From positions 1-64,000 of the forward strand of contig POWB01000007.1 of the NCBI GenBank assembly GCA_010912705.1: 64,000 nucleotides of DNA, written 5' to 3'. The notes beneath the pieces are model-generated. The model was not told the DNA's origin and searched no databases. It was given only the letters and a program-made list of their open reading frames with translations. Each line of letters begins with the position of its first letter. The first letter of the stretch is position 1. Shown in pieces: positions 40,169 through 49,980 of the stretch. Origin of the DNA: Halochromatium sp. Lineage in GTDB: Bacteria; Pseudomonadota; Gammaproteobacteria; Chromatiales; Chromatiaceae. The position numbers and the translations under genes are program-made.

Positions 40169-40831
40169 ATGCCAAATCGCCCTTTTCGGACATGCCGGGC
40201 TGTTGCAAGCGGTCTCGTTCTGATGCTCTTCACGCTCCTGCTGACCGCTCTCTGGACACCTGCAGCGCTAGCCGATGGCATCGATGAGCTAAAGTCTTAT
40301 CTACGCGGACTGAATAGCTTGAGCGCCGACTTCCGCCAGATCACCATCAGCGCCGATGGCGGCCAGATGATCGAATCAACCGGCACCTTCTACCTGCTGC
40401 GGCCAAACCGTTTTCGCTGGGATTACACGACCCCCAATGAGCAGGAGATCGTCGCCGACGGCTCACGCATCTACGTCCACGACAAGGAGCTCGAGCAGGT
40501 CACCCACAGTAGCCAAAAGAAGATCCTCGACGGCACCCCGGCCCAGCTCTTAGCCAGTGAGCAACCGGTCGAGGACTACTTCCGGCTGAGCAACCTAGAT
40601 GAAGGCGACGGCCGCACCTGGGTCGAGCTGATCCCAAAGACCGAAGACACCGAGGTCGTTAAGCTGCGCATCGCCTTCAACAACGGGCAGCTTGACAACC
40701 TATTGATGGAAGACCGCTTCGGCCAGCTCACCCGTTTCATCTTCACCAACCTCAAGCGCAACCCACAGCTCGACTACGCCATGTTTCGCTTCGTGCAACC
40801 GGCGGGTAGTGATTTCTTGCAGGTGGACTGA
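40169..40831 (+). CDS. lolA: Outer-membrane lipoprotein carrier protein LolA
   Basis: A periplasmic chaperone that ferries lipoproteins from LolCDE to LolB. ATG 40169 gives 220 aa with a clear signal peptide ending ALADGI. An in-frame ATG at 40043 would place 42 residues ahead of it and is unlikely. The mature part has LNSLSADFRQITISADG, STGTFYLLRPNRFRWDY, EIVADGSRIYVHDKEL and FIFTNLKRNP, all typical. The ftsK-lolA order is standard in gammaproteobacteria; the usual rarA gene does not follow here. Confidence 0.95.
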   Translation: MPNRPFRTCRAVASGLVLMLFTLLLTALWTPAALADGIDELKSYLRGLNSLSADFRQITISADGGQMIESTGTFYLLRPNRFRWDYTTPNEQEIVADGSRIYVHDKELEQVTHSSQKKILDGTPAQLLASEQPVEDYFRLSNLDEGDGRTWVELIPKTEDTEVVKLRIAFNNGQLDNLLMEDRFGQLTRFIFTNLKRNPQLDYAMFRFVQPAGSDFLQVD

Positions 40832-40846
40832 CAATTGACAATCCCC

Positions 40847-41971
40847 TTAACGATCAAGCACGTCATTCAGTGCAATCCCGATCGAGATCGTATTCTGCTT
40901 AAAGTTGTAATCGATCAGCGTATCGCCGTAGCCACTAAAGCCGACCAGATAGCCACGCAACGGCCCGATGAGCTTTGGTGTCATCCAACTCGCTCTAACC
41001 GCTCCCTTCGCTTCGGCCGGATTGCCCCGCGCCATCAGCGTGAAGCTGTGGCCGCGCCATTTGTAGACGGCCGTGATGTCGCCATAGCCATAGTAGTCGG
41101 TGATGTCAGGGTTATCCTTATCCGAGCTTGAATCATCGATCCTGATCCAAGGCCGGATCAGGAGCGCAAAGTTGTCTTTCTCGAGCCCGATCTCGGCCAC
41201 CAGACGATCCCAGCTGCGCGAGATCGGATCGGATCGACCGTTGGATTCATGCGTATAGCCCAAGCTCAGCAGGCGCCAATCGAAGCCCCCGAAGGACCAT
41301 TGCGGCTGCCAGGCCATTTTGAGTTCCGGCATGTAGTTGGTGTCGCGAAACGGGCTCGAGATATCGCCGTTGTAGACCTGCCAGAAGCTCTGCTGGGTAT
41401 AGGCGAACCAGAATCCGAGGCGCCGATCATTGGTCGCCCAGACGCGGGTCTTGAAGCTGATCTGAAACGCGGCCTCAACCTTATCGAGATCGCCGTCGGC
41501 GGTATCAAAGGCGTTGAACAGCGGATCAAAAGGCTTGTCGTTGGTACGGCTCTGATAGCGCACTGGATTGAGATAATTGGGATGGTAGAACTTGATCAGA
41601 TAGCGATCGCTATCGGGCTCAAAGCTCCAGGCTCGATCGAGCATCGATGCTGATGGCACGGATGCTGTCAATGCTGCCTCGCTGAAGTCCCCTTGTTTCG
41701 GTCCCGAGGTGGTCATCTGCATCGGCTTGCGAGCCGCTGTGTCAGCTTCAACAGGCTTCGCTGTCGCAAGCGGAGCGAGCGCCGGTGTACGGCCACTGAT
41801 CTGGTCATAACAGGCCAGACGGCGTTGATCATCGCGAATCTCGGCACAGGATTGCATTCCTGCCGCAGCATTGGCCAGGGCGGGTAACGCCACGCACGAG
41901 GTTGCGAGCAGCATTGCAAGCAGCATTGTAGGCAAACCACGCTGGCGCAACGGATTGATTGGTTGAAACAC
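40847..41971 (-). CDS. pldA: Outer-membrane phospholipase A
   Basis: OMPLA is a dimeric beta-barrel enzyme that hydrolyses misplaced phospholipids in the outer leaflet. I choose GTG 41971, because AGGAGG lies nine bases upstream and the resulting N-terminus is a signal peptide ending ALANA; an in-frame ATG at 41992 lies before that ribosome site. 374 aa. The catalytic motif YTHESNGRSDP contains His and Ser, with an Asn-containing strand before it. A preceding SCAEIRDDQRRLACYD segment is common in gammaproteobacterial PldA homologues. It converges with lolA, leaving 15 bases between the stops. Confidence 0.92.
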   Translation of the reverse strand: MFQPINPLRQRGLPTMLLAMLLATSCVALPALANAAAGMQSCAEIRDDQRRLACYDQISGRTPALAPLATAKPVEADTAARKPMQMTTSGPKQGDFSEAALTASVPSASMLDRAWSFEPDSDRYLIKFYHPNYLNPVRYQSRTNDKPFDPLFNAFDTADGDLDKVEAAFQISFKTRVWATNDRRLGFWFAYTQQSFWQVYNGDISSPFRDTNYMPELKMAWQPQWSFGGFDWRLLSLGYTHESNGRSDPISRSWDRLVAEIGLEKDNFALLIRPWIRIDDSSSDKDNPDITDYYGYGDITAVYKWRGHSFTLMARGNPAEAKGAVRASWMTPKLIGPLRGYLVGFSGYGDTLIDYNFKQNTISIGIALNDVLDR

Positions 41972-42267
41972 GATTACTCGCCTCCTGCACATGAATGATG
42001 GGTCATCAATGAGACTCCTAGAGTCTCCGGAAATGCGATTTGGCCTTTTTATTCACAACACATGATCGCAGCCCAAGATTTCAGGCTGCGCTCGATGAGA
42101 AGCGAATTGGCGAATTGACAAATCGATCGTTTGCTGATTTCAGTGGTGCGACGATCAAAGACCGAAAGTGTAGCATCATCATCGGCAGCTCTCGGCGGCG
42201 AGAGCGCGACCTAGCCGTTGCTGCTGAGAACGAGATTCTGAAACCTCTTTTTCCACATCCAAGCCGA

Positions 42268-44331
42268 GTGTTGAGAGGTCGCCCAACAGGCGTCCGCTAT
42301 CTTCTGCTCTGCGGCATTGTCACGAGACCTGTTTGGCTGCTGTTCTTCGCCCTGTTGCTCCTCGCGTCCAACGGCCAGGCATCCAATAGCCAGGCGTCCA
42401 ACAGCCATGCATCAAACGATCACCCGGAAGGTGCCTGGATAGCTGCGCTCGGGAGCAGCCCGGCAAGCACCCCGGAAGGCAGGACAACGGATGATCTGCA
42501 GAGCGGCATTGATCAGGCTGTGCCTGATAGCCTGCCCTACCAGCTGAGCATCGAATCACTCCCGAATCCCTTGCTGGAGCGCAGCATCATCGAGACTTCG
42601 ATGCTCGAGCGCCTGCGCGAGTCGGCGCCGGTCGGCGCTTTTGGGCTGATCTCCCGCGCCAACAGCGACATCGATCGCATCGATCAAGTCCTGCGGAGCT
42701 TTGGCTACTACGATGCGCTGATCAGTATCCGCATCGACGGCCGCGATCTCAGTGATCCCGGCTTGCTGCCACAGCTCAAGCAGCGGCAGCCAGCGACCAG
42801 CGTGACAGTCGACCTGCGTATCGATCCTGGCCCACTCTATCGGATCGATCGCGTGCAGCTCGAGGGTCAGGTGCCACCCGCCGCCCACGCTGCCTTCACG
42901 CTGGAGCCCGGTGAGCCGGCCACCGCACCCGAGGTGCTCGCCGCAGGCATAGCAGTGCTCGACGCACTGCAAGAAGACGGCTTCCCGCTCGCACGCGTGC
43001 CAGCGCCCACAGTGATCGTCAACCATTGGACAAGGACCATGGCGGTGACCTACCAGATCGATCCCGGCGAACGCCTCCCCCTCGGCGAGATCGAGATCAT
43101 TGGACTCGAGCGTTTGCGCGAGGGCTATGTACGGCGCCGGCTTGGCCTGATGCCGGGTGAGCCGTTCAGCCCGAACCGCCTCGAGGCCGCGCGGCGGGCC
43201 TTGATCGCGAGCGATGCCCTAGCCTCGGCGCGCCTGACCCCAGCGACTAAGCCGGACGCCAGCGGTCGCCTACCACTCCGACTCGAGGTCGTTGAGCGCC
43301 CACTGCGGGTGCTCAGACTCGCCGGCGCCTACTCGAGCGATGAAGGCGGCAGCATCTCGGTGTCCTGGAGCCATCGCAACCTCTTTGGTGGCGCCGAGCG
43401 CCTGACCCTGGGCGGCGAGATCAGCCAGCTCTCCGCGGGGTCGATCGGCGATATCAACGATTTTGCCCGCGCCAGTCTGCGGATTCCCGATCTCTGGCGC
43501 CGCGATCTCGATCTGCAGCTCGAGCTGGGTGCGGTCAGCGAGCGCCTCGATGCCTACGACCGCGATGCGCTCACTGCATCGGCCCTGTTCGAGCAGCGGG
43601 TCTCAGAACGGCTGAGCCTGGGCGCCGGTATCGGTGTCGAGCATGCGCGCATCGTCCAGGACGGGCCGGCTCAGGACTTTCGACTGCTGTCGCTCCCGAT
43701 CACGGCCGGTTGGGATTCGAGCGATGATCCACTCGATCCGCGCCGCGGCTTGCGGCTGGCGGCACAGCTGACACCGACCCCCTGGGTGCAAGGCGATGAT
43801 GGTGACAACTTCGTACGCACTCGCCTGGTCGGCGCGACCTATCTCGATCTCTCGGAGCGGACAGCCGACAGCGAATCGCAGACCGACGGGGCCACTCCCA
43901 AGCTGCTTGGGCGCCGGGTCTTAGCGCTGCGACTCGCAATCGGCCGCATCCTCGGCGCCAACTCGAGCGCCATCCCGCCCGACTGGCGTTTCTATGCCGG
44001 CGGCGGTGGCTCGGTGCGCGGCTATCCCTACCAGTCGATCGGCCCGCGTACCGCCAACGGCTCGCCGGCAGGCGGTGATGCCCTGTTCGAAGGCAGCCTG
44101 GAGCTGCGTCAGCGGATCGGCGCACGCTGGGGGATCGCGACCTTCGTCGATATCGGCGACGTCTCCGCGGACGGCTTCCGCGGGTTCGGCAACCTCGCAG
44201 CGGGCGTCGGACTCGGTGCGCGTTTTCATACCCCGATTGGTCCGATACGCGTCGATCTGGCGAGCCCACTGACCGAGGCCGAAGGCGATGCCTCGGTTCA
44301 GCTCTACATCGGCATTGGTCAGGCCTTCTGA
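42268..44331 (+). CDS. tamA: Translocation and assembly module subunit TamA
   Basis: An Omp85-family outer-membrane barrel that works with TamB in inserting autotransporters and in phospholipid transport. About 687 aa. Three POTRA-like repeats occupy residues 80-330 (for example PLYRIDRVQLEGQV and PLGEIEIIGLERLREGYVRRRL). A 16-strand barrel follows with SWSHRNLFGGAERLTLGGE (in part), FYAGGGGSVRGYPYQS (the Arg-Gly-Tyr lock in loop 6), and a terminal Phe. No ATG exists upstream in frame. GTG 42268 is chosen because a signal peptide (residues about 19-38) follows; the frame is open from a TTG at 42040. tamB follows 85 bp downstream. Confidence 0.9.
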   Translation: MLRGRPTGVRYLLLCGIVTRPVWLLFFALLLLASNGQASNSQASNSHASNDHPEGAWIAALGSSPASTPEGRTTDDLQSGIDQAVPDSLPYQLSIESLPNPLLERSIIETSMLERLRESAPVGAFGLISRANSDIDRIDQVLRSFGYYDALISIRIDGRDLSDPGLLPQLKQRQPATSVTVDLRIDPGPLYRIDRVQLEGQVPPAAHAAFTLEPGEPATAPEVLAAGIAVLDALQEDGFPLARVPAPTVIVNHWTRTMAVTYQIDPGERLPLGEIEIIGLERLREGYVRRRLGLMPGEPFSPNRLEAARRALIASDALASARLTPATKPDASGRLPLRLEVVERPLRVLRLAGAYSSDEGGSISVSWSHRNLFGGAERLTLGGEISQLSAGSIGDINDFARASLRIPDLWRRDLDLQLELGAVSERLDAYDRDALTASALFEQRVSERLSLGAGIGVEHARIVQDGPAQDFRLLSLPITAGWDSSDDPLDPRRGLRLAAQLTPTPWVQGDDGDNFVRTRLVGATYLDLSERTADSESQTDGATPKLLGRRVLALRLAIGRILGANSSAIPPDWRFYAGGGGSVRGYPYQSIGPRTANGSPAGGDALFEGSLELRQRIGARWGIATFVDIGDVSADGFRGFGNLAAGVGLGARFHTPIGPIRVDLASPLTEAEGDASVQLYIGIGQAF

Positions 44332-44416
44332 GAAACTGTCTGGAAATGCAGCATTTCACGCTCCAAGAGCCATTGATGCACCGCCCTTGTCCACAGCAAT
44401 CTGTGCGGCCTCAAGG

Positions 44417-47400
44417 ATGACCCGCAAGAAACTGCTGCAACAGAAACGGATGCGCCAGCATCAGAAGCGCCAACGCCAGCTGCGTCAGAAGCGGTATTGG
44501 ATATGGCTAAGAGTGGCTATAGGCCCATCCCTAGCACTCGTGCTTGGCGTTGGCCTAGCGATCGGCCTAACGATCGGCCTCAACAGCAAGACCGGTCGCG
44601 ACCTGATCGCGAGCGCGATCACCACGGCCACCGTCGGTCGGGTCCAAGTCCAGGGTCTCGGCGGCAGGCTTCCGTTCGCACCGCAGATTGAGTCGCTGGA
44701 GCTCGCTGACGCGGAGGGCCCCTGGCTGCGCATCGAGCACGCCAAGCTGGAGATCAATCCCGCCGCATTCTTGGCCGGCAAGATCGAGATACCAGTCCTC
44801 AAAGCAGGCGCCGTTGACCTACTGCGTCGGCCGCAGGGCAACAATGGTCCCAGCCGCGATTGGCCGCCCCCCATAGCACTCAGCCTGCAGCGACTCGAGA
44901 TCGACCGTCTGCGCCTGAATGGACTGATCGAAGCAGCGCCGACGCTGTCGATTCAGGGCTCGGCTAGGCTATCACGAGAAGGCTTGCTAACGACCAAGCT
45001 CGCGGTCAGGTCGCTCGAGTTCGTCGATACCGATACCGATACCGATGTCGACGGCCAATCGCTGCACCTGGATCTGTCGGGCTTGGTCCAGCCTGACACC
45101 TTCGCACTCTCGCTCGACAGCCGCTGGTCCGGAATCCGCCTCTCGGGTCAGCTGCGATGGCCAGCCAACGCGCCCTTCCCCTTCGGCGCGATCCGGCTCA
45201 AAGTGGCACGACTGGAAGCGCTGAATAGACTGGTCGCTCCCTGGCTCCCTGATTTAGAGCCACCTGCGCTAGCTGGACATCTGACGGCGAAACTGACCTC
45301 AGACCCAAGCGGCTTGCTCAGTGTCGATCTGAATGGCAACGGCTTGCAGCTGCCCCGACAACTCGGCCTCGAGCGCTTGACGCTGCAGGCCGAGATCGCG
45401 GATCTGCTCAACCAGCCTCGGATTCAGTCAAGGATGCAGCTCAGTGGCCTGAGGTTGCCCAAGGTTGAGGCGAACCTCAATGCGCAAGTTAGCGGACCGA
45501 TCACTCGATTGATGCTGACAACCGAGAGCAAATTGCAGTTGAAACAGACCGCTCATGCTGGCGAGATTCAGCTCAGCGCAGCCGGCGAGCTCGAGCCGTT
45601 CGACCGGCGGCTAGGCCTCAGCGCACTCTCGCTCGAGTACGAACGAGCTTTGAGATCAGAAACAGGCGAGGGTCTCGGACTGCGACTCCTCGAGCCGGGG
45701 CGGATCGATTTCAGCGCTGGCTTGAGCGTCGACAGACTGGCATTCGAGTTCTTGGCACCGACGGCGACAGGAACGTCGACAGGGACCGCGACTCGAGGCG
45801 CCAGTGGCCGTATCGGAATCAGCGGGCAACTCGCGCCGGTCCTTGCGCTCGATGCGCGCGCCATCGACGTGCCGCTCGCAACCCTGATCAGCCTGCTGCC
45901 GAGCACCGCCCAGCTGCCCGCGCCGTTCCGGACCATCAACGGCCTGATCGACGTTGAGACAGGTCTTGAGGGTGAGCAGCGCGCACCGATCGGTCGCCTG
46001 GATCTGCTCGCGCGCGAGATCCGATCGGACGAGGGAACCGCACGCGGCTTGCCCGCCGGCGAGCTGCGACTGGCATTGCGCATCGGCCCGCAAGCGACCA
46101 GTATCGACGCTGCAGCCTCGGTCGGCAACCGCGCCAACCTGGACCTCCGCGGTCAGATCGAGGGCTCACCATTCACGACGCTCGGAACCCTCTCGCTGCG
46201 CTCAAGCGGCCGGATCGACACGGGATTATTGAACCCACAACTTGCCGCCAGTGGCCGAACACTGGACGGCCAGCTCGCGCTGAATCTCGGCATCGGTGGC
46301 CAGCTCAACCAGCCGCGGCTGGATGGCATCGTCCGATTCAGCGATGGCGCCTGGAAGGATCAACTCATCGGTCTGGTGCTGACTCAGATCGATGGCGAGA
46401 TCGCCCTCTCCGGCGACAGCCTCAAACTGACCCGACTGAGCGCGCAGGCGGACCCAGGAACGATCCTCATGAGCGGCAGCCTCGGATGGCTCGCGCCCAG
46501 GCAGCCCGTTGACCTCAGAGTCAGCGCCCGCGCGGCAAGCCCACTGCGGCTCGACCAACTACAGCTCCAAGCCGATGCCGATCTTCGGCTAAGCGGCGAG
46601 CTCACTGGCAACCTCGACCTCATAGGCAGCCTCCGTTTCGATCAGATCGCACTCCGCATCCCAGAGCGCTTCCCGGCGACGGTTGCGACACTGGAGGTGA
46701 AGGAGATCGGGCCGCGTCGGCAACCTCGACGAGACCAGCAGCGCCGGGGCGGCCTTAACCTTGGCTCGCCAGCAAGGATCACACTCGACCTGCGCATCGA
46801 CGCCCCACGCGCCATCACCCTGACCGGCCGCGGCATCGATGCCGAACTCGGCGGCGAGATCAACGCCCGCGGCACCCTGGCCAACCCGGCCGTCATCGGC
46901 GACTTCCGGCTCCTGCGTGGCGAGTACGAGCTGCTCGGTCAGCCGCTGCGCTTCACCCGCGGACGCATTGGTTTCAACGGCGCCTCGGTGCTCGATCCGA
47001 CGCTCGACCTCGAGGCGCGGGTCAATGCCGAAGGTGCCACCGCCATCCTCAGCGTCGAAGGCACGGCAGGCCGACCAGAGATCCGGCTCTCCGGCGAGCC
47101 GGAGATGCCCGAGGACGAGGTGCTCGCGCGTCTCCTGTTCGGCCTTTCTCGCTCCCGGCTGTCGACACTCCAGGTCGCCCGTCTCGGGCTTGCCGCAACG
47201 TCCATAGCAGGTATCGATAATCCCGCGATCGAACTGCTTGAGCGCACCCGCAGCGGACTCGGGCTCGACCGCTTTCGCCTCGATGGCGGCGCCGAACGTC
47301 AAGGCCGCGGCGACGCGATCCTCGAGGGCGGCCGTTACCTCAGCGAGCGCGTCTATCTCGGCGCTCGTCAGGGCACCCGAGCCGGCGACACCCAAGGCAT

Positions 47401-47497
47401 CCTGCGCATGGAGGTCAGCCCACGGGTTCGCCTAGAGACCGATGTCGGCGCCAATGGCGGCGCACGTGCCGGCGCGGCCTTCGAGCTCGAGTATTAG
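44417..47497 (+). CDS. tamB: Translocation and assembly module subunit TamB
   Basis: An inner-membrane-anchored periplasmic bridge protein of the AsmA/DUF490 family, the partner of TamA. About 1026 aa. There is a very basic N-terminus (residues 1-28, rich in Lys, Gln and Arg), one membrane segment (about 31-50), then long beta-groove repeats. The C-terminal DUF490 domain starts near 690, with LARLLFGLSRSRLSTLQVARL (in part) and RDLLRGEYELLG-like strands. It ends with Glu-Leu-Glu-Tyr. A short DTDTDTDVD repeat is coded by GATACC hexamers near 45030. ATG 44417 is chosen because the preceding in-frame stretch overlaps tamA. Confidence 0.92.
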   Translation: MTRKKLLQQKRMRQHQKRQRQLRQKRYWIWLRVAIGPSLALVLGVGLAIGLTIGLNSKTGRDLIASAITTATVGRVQVQGLGGRLPFAPQIESLELADAEGPWLRIEHAKLEINPAAFLAGKIEIPVLKAGAVDLLRRPQGNNGPSRDWPPPIALSLQRLEIDRLRLNGLIEAAPTLSIQGSARLSREGLLTTKLAVRSLEFVDTDTDTDVDGQSLHLDLSGLVQPDTFALSLDSRWSGIRLSGQLRWPANAPFPFGAIRLKVARLEALNRLVAPWLPDLEPPALAGHLTAKLTSDPSGLLSVDLNGNGLQLPRQLGLERLTLQAEIADLLNQPRIQSRMQLSGLRLPKVEANLNAQVSGPITRLMLTTESKLQLKQTAHAGEIQLSAAGELEPFDRRLGLSALSLEYERALRSETGEGLGLRLLEPGRIDFSAGLSVDRLAFEFLAPTATGTSTGTATRGASGRIGISGQLAPVLALDARAIDVPLATLISLLPSTAQLPAPFRTINGLIDVETGLEGEQRAPIGRLDLLAREIRSDEGTARGLPAGELRLALRIGPQATSIDAAASVGNRANLDLRGQIEGSPFTTLGTLSLRSSGRIDTGLLNPQLAASGRTLDGQLALNLGIGGQLNQPRLDGIVRFSDGAWKDQLIGLVLTQIDGEIALSGDSLKLTRLSAQADPGTILMSGSLGWLAPRQPVDLRVSARAASPLRLDQLQLQADADLRLSGELTGNLDLIGSLRFDQIALRIPERFPATVATLEVKEIGPRRQPRRDQQRRGGLNLGSPARITLDLRIDAPRAITLTGRGIDAELGGEINARGTLANPAVIGDFRLLRGEYELLGQPLRFTRGRIGFNGASVLDPTLDLEARVNAEGATAILSVEGTAGRPEIRLSGEPEMPEDEVLARLLFGLSRSRLSTLQVARLGLAATSIAGIDNPAIELLERTRSGLGLDRFRLDGGAERQGRGDAILEGGRYLSERVYLGARQGTRAGDTQGILRMEVSPRVRLETDVGANGGARAGAAFELEY

Positions 47498-47636
47498 CCA
47501 GGCTTTGCCGACTCAAACGTCAGCGGTATGATCAAGATGAGCTGCGGCCCAGAAGCTGAGGTTATCCTGGTCGAGCTTGCACATGGCGGCGGCATGCAGC
47601 TCTGGCAGCTCCAACACGGGAGCGGCCGGGGCGTCA

Positions 47637-48302
47637 TCAGCGCGCTTGCCTGTGCCCAACGGCCGTGCGGCCTGGGTCTGACACCCCGGGTGCTTCGACA
47701 AGCTTGATGTGCCAGAGGTTTGGCCAGTTCTTCCCGGTGACCAAGAGCGTGCCCGGCTCACCGTTGTAGGCCACGCCGTTGAGCACATGCGGGTAAACGA
47801 GCCTAGTCGGATTCGGGTTCAGCCCGGAGAGATCGACCCAACCATTGACAGCGCCCGTCTCAGCGGAAAAGCGCACCAGGTAGTCGGTCTGCCAAACATT
47901 AGCAAAGATGTTGCCATCGACGTACTCCAGCTCGTTGAGAAAGCCAACCTCGCCGTAGCCATCGCGAACCATAAAGTAACGCGCTTCGAGCTCGCGGACG
48001 CTCTTCACCTCGCCGGTGGCGAGATTCCATTTCTTGAGGCGAGAGCGACCGTACTGACCGGTCCATTCGTACAAGAAGCCATCGTGCATGAACAATGCCT
48101 CGGTATAATCGGCGGTATCATGCGGATAGATTTGTTGGATCTCGTAGCGATAGACGGGAATCTCAGATTGATCGTAGAGGCGAGCATGGCCGACCTGAGG
48201 CGCCTCGCCGCCATGCAAGATGGGCAGCGAATCAGCAACGCCGACGGACATTCACAGCAACGTCGCCGTGGCAAGCAGCAGGACTGGGTAACTCGATTTC
48301 AT
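47637..48302 (-). pseudogene. Glutaminyl-peptide cyclotransferase, decayed
   Basis: A periplasmic beta-propeller glutaminyl cyclase gene with two lesions. ATG 48302 has a perfect GGAG site and begins a signal peptide (MKSSYPVLLLATATLL), but codon 17 is an in-frame TGA (48254-48252). The frame then continues at once with ATG 48251. Second, between ELEARYF and MVRDGYGEVGFLNELEY roughly 58 residues usual in the family are missing, which removes one or two propeller blades. Family motifs still present are YTEALFMHDGFLYEWTGQYG, ANVWQTDYLVRF, DLSGLNP, VLNGVAYN and VTGKNWPNLWHI. A shortened cytosolic product from 48251 could be made but is unlikely to fold as the enzyme. Confidence 0.8.
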
Positions 48303-48482
48303 CGGTCTTGACTCCTGATGGAGAATGGCGGAAAGGTCGGCTCGGCTGATAGCCGAGCATTGGCTGGATAGAAGCGTACGCGCTGGTCGCCTTAGCTGAT
48401 CGGCGGCATCAGACAGGTCGCGAAGGCGCCATAGCTAAGCGCAGCAGCCGAGCCTGCGTCCCCAATCTGGCGCTCAATCAGC

Positions 48483-49706
48483 TCATTCGCCTCCAGGCTT
48501 GAAACGCGCCAAGAGCTTAGACAGCTTGGTGTAGACCTCCTCGAGCTCGATCTTGCTGGAGAGGTCGTCGATGACCAATGACGCGTCTTGACCAATCAGC
48601 AGCAGCAAGGGGCGCGGCTCGTAGAGCAGCAGAACCTGCTCGATATCCTGGGTTGACAGCCGTCGCACCAGGCCATTCTGAGCGCCTTGCAGACGCACTT
48701 CGGCGGCATCGACACTGATGGCTCGCGACCGCGCGACCCGGAACATCGCCGACGCGATGGCGATTAGGGCGATCCCGATGGCAATGCTTGCAGCGAGATC
48801 GACGGAGGGGGTGAAGAACCCGATGATTCCGCTGACGGAGAAATCCAGTGGTAATGTGGTCGGCTCAGTCAGCCCAAGCTTAGGCCCCATCATCCAGCTC
48901 AGGAAGGCACCGTAGCGCTCCATGACCCCGGCCATGATCGCCAGAAACAGGAAGTAACCGCTTTGCCGCATCAGCTCAGCGCCAAGCGCCCTCCAGCGCA
49001 GGGTGCGAAAGCACCGCTCAAGGCGCCAGCCTCGGCTGTTACCGACGGCCTGCCACATCCAATCACGCACCTCCACCTCGTCTTCCCATTCAAACTCGGC
49101 CGCCGCGGTATGGCCGACGCTATCCTGCACTTTTAGCGGTTGGTTTAGCTCATCGGACCACTGCAATCCCGTGCGCCAGGCAGCGCCAAAGTTGTCTTTG
49201 AAGGCCAGTGGGTAGGCGGCTGAGGTATCCGTCATCAGCATCAGCATCCAGCCCTGGGCTCCTGCTCCGCAGGTCCAAGCGCAGATGAAGAGGCCTCGCA
49301 TCTCTTCGCTAGACAGCCGAATCGAGCGCGATACTGACCCTGGTGTCAGGCGCCGCCATTCAAGCTCGGTCTGCTGCGACTGGACGCTAATCACCGACTG
49401 TCGCGTGCGCAGACCAAGATGGTCATTTAGAAACTTGTCTAACAGTGGCAACAGGGCCAGAACGACGATCAGGTAGGGGATTGCTTGCGAATGGTAGGCG
49501 AACAGGCAAAAACCAGAGAACACCAGAAACGCGAGCAGGTTGATCCAGAAGATGTCGGTGGTTTCGTTTTCGATCAGTTCCGACCAGATCATCCCAACAA
49601 TGGCCTCCTCGAGCCCATCGAGGTAGCGTTTTGGCCAGAAGAGGGGCGCCAGATACCGCGCAAGCCAGGTGCGGTGACATTCCGGAATGCGAGCAGTAAA
49701 CGACAC
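48483..49706 (-). CDS. Membrane protein of unknown function
   Basis: A 407-aa protein that I cannot place. Two membrane segments lie near residues 55-90 (INLLAFLVFSGFCLFAYH and AIPYLIVVLALLPLL). A soluble region runs about 95-240 with several Trp and acidic residues. Two more hydrophobic stretches are at about 248-270 and 298-322. A C-terminal cytosolic part (330-407) resembles a small PH-like/photosystem-assembly-type strand pattern (VRRLSTQDIEQVLLLYEPRPLLLLIG). Start ATG 49706. It is divergent from the V-ATPase subunit I homologue, with 274 bp between. Confidence 0.6.
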   Translation of the reverse strand: MSFTARIPECHRTWLARYLAPLFWPKRYLDGLEEAIVGMIWSELIENETTDIFWINLLAFLVFSGFCLFAYHSQAIPYLIVVLALLPLLDKFLNDHLGLRTRQSVISVQSQQTELEWRRLTPGSVSRSIRLSSEEMRGLFICAWTCGAGAQGWMLMLMTDTSAAYPLAFKDNFGAAWRTGLQWSDELNQPLKVQDSVGHTAAAEFEWEDEVEVRDWMWQAVGNSRGWRLERCFRTLRWRALGAELMRQSGYFLFLAIMAGVMERYGAFLSWMMGPKLGLTEPTTLPLDFSVSGIIGFFTPSVDLAASIAIGIALIAIASAMFRVARSRAISVDAAEVRLQGAQNGLVRRLSTQDIEQVLLLYEPRPLLLLIGQDASLVIDDLSSKIELEEVYTKLSKLLARFKPGGE

Positions 49707-49980
49707 GCTCAGGCCAATATCCTAGGCTGGATGGATTGTTTTCAACCAAGCTTTTTACCGCAATCCGCCCTGGGTGCCAATAAAAATGCGCAGGCACCTT
49801 TAAGTGCTTATCCAGACAATCCACAGCCAACCAAGACCCACTGCGGCATCTTGACCGCAACGGGAAGCGTCGAATTGCTGCAGCGCCGAAGAGTGGGCAT
49901 GATTTGTCGAGCTTGGGCACCGATGCCGCGACTGGGCTAGGCTTGAAGGAGACACCAGCACGAGCGAGAGGCCATCCGTC
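49707..49980. other. Divergent intergenic region
   Basis: The region between the unknown membrane protein and the V-ATPase subunit I homologue. It should hold both promoters. No palindrome, sigma-54 element or small gene could be supported. Confidence 0.35.

Noticed and set aside
42115-42143. TTGACA with a 17-bp spacer upstream of tamA
   Set aside because: The -10 element (TTTCAG) is poor, so the promoter cannot be supported.
45030-45060. GATACC hexamers in tamB as a binding-site array
   Set aside because: They are in frame, code Asp-Thr and resemble the other coding slippage tracts.
48252-48254. In-frame TGA in the glutaminyl cyclase as a selenocysteine codon
   Set aside because: It lies in a signal peptide, with no catalytic reason and no evident SECIS hairpin; a nonsense change is simpler.
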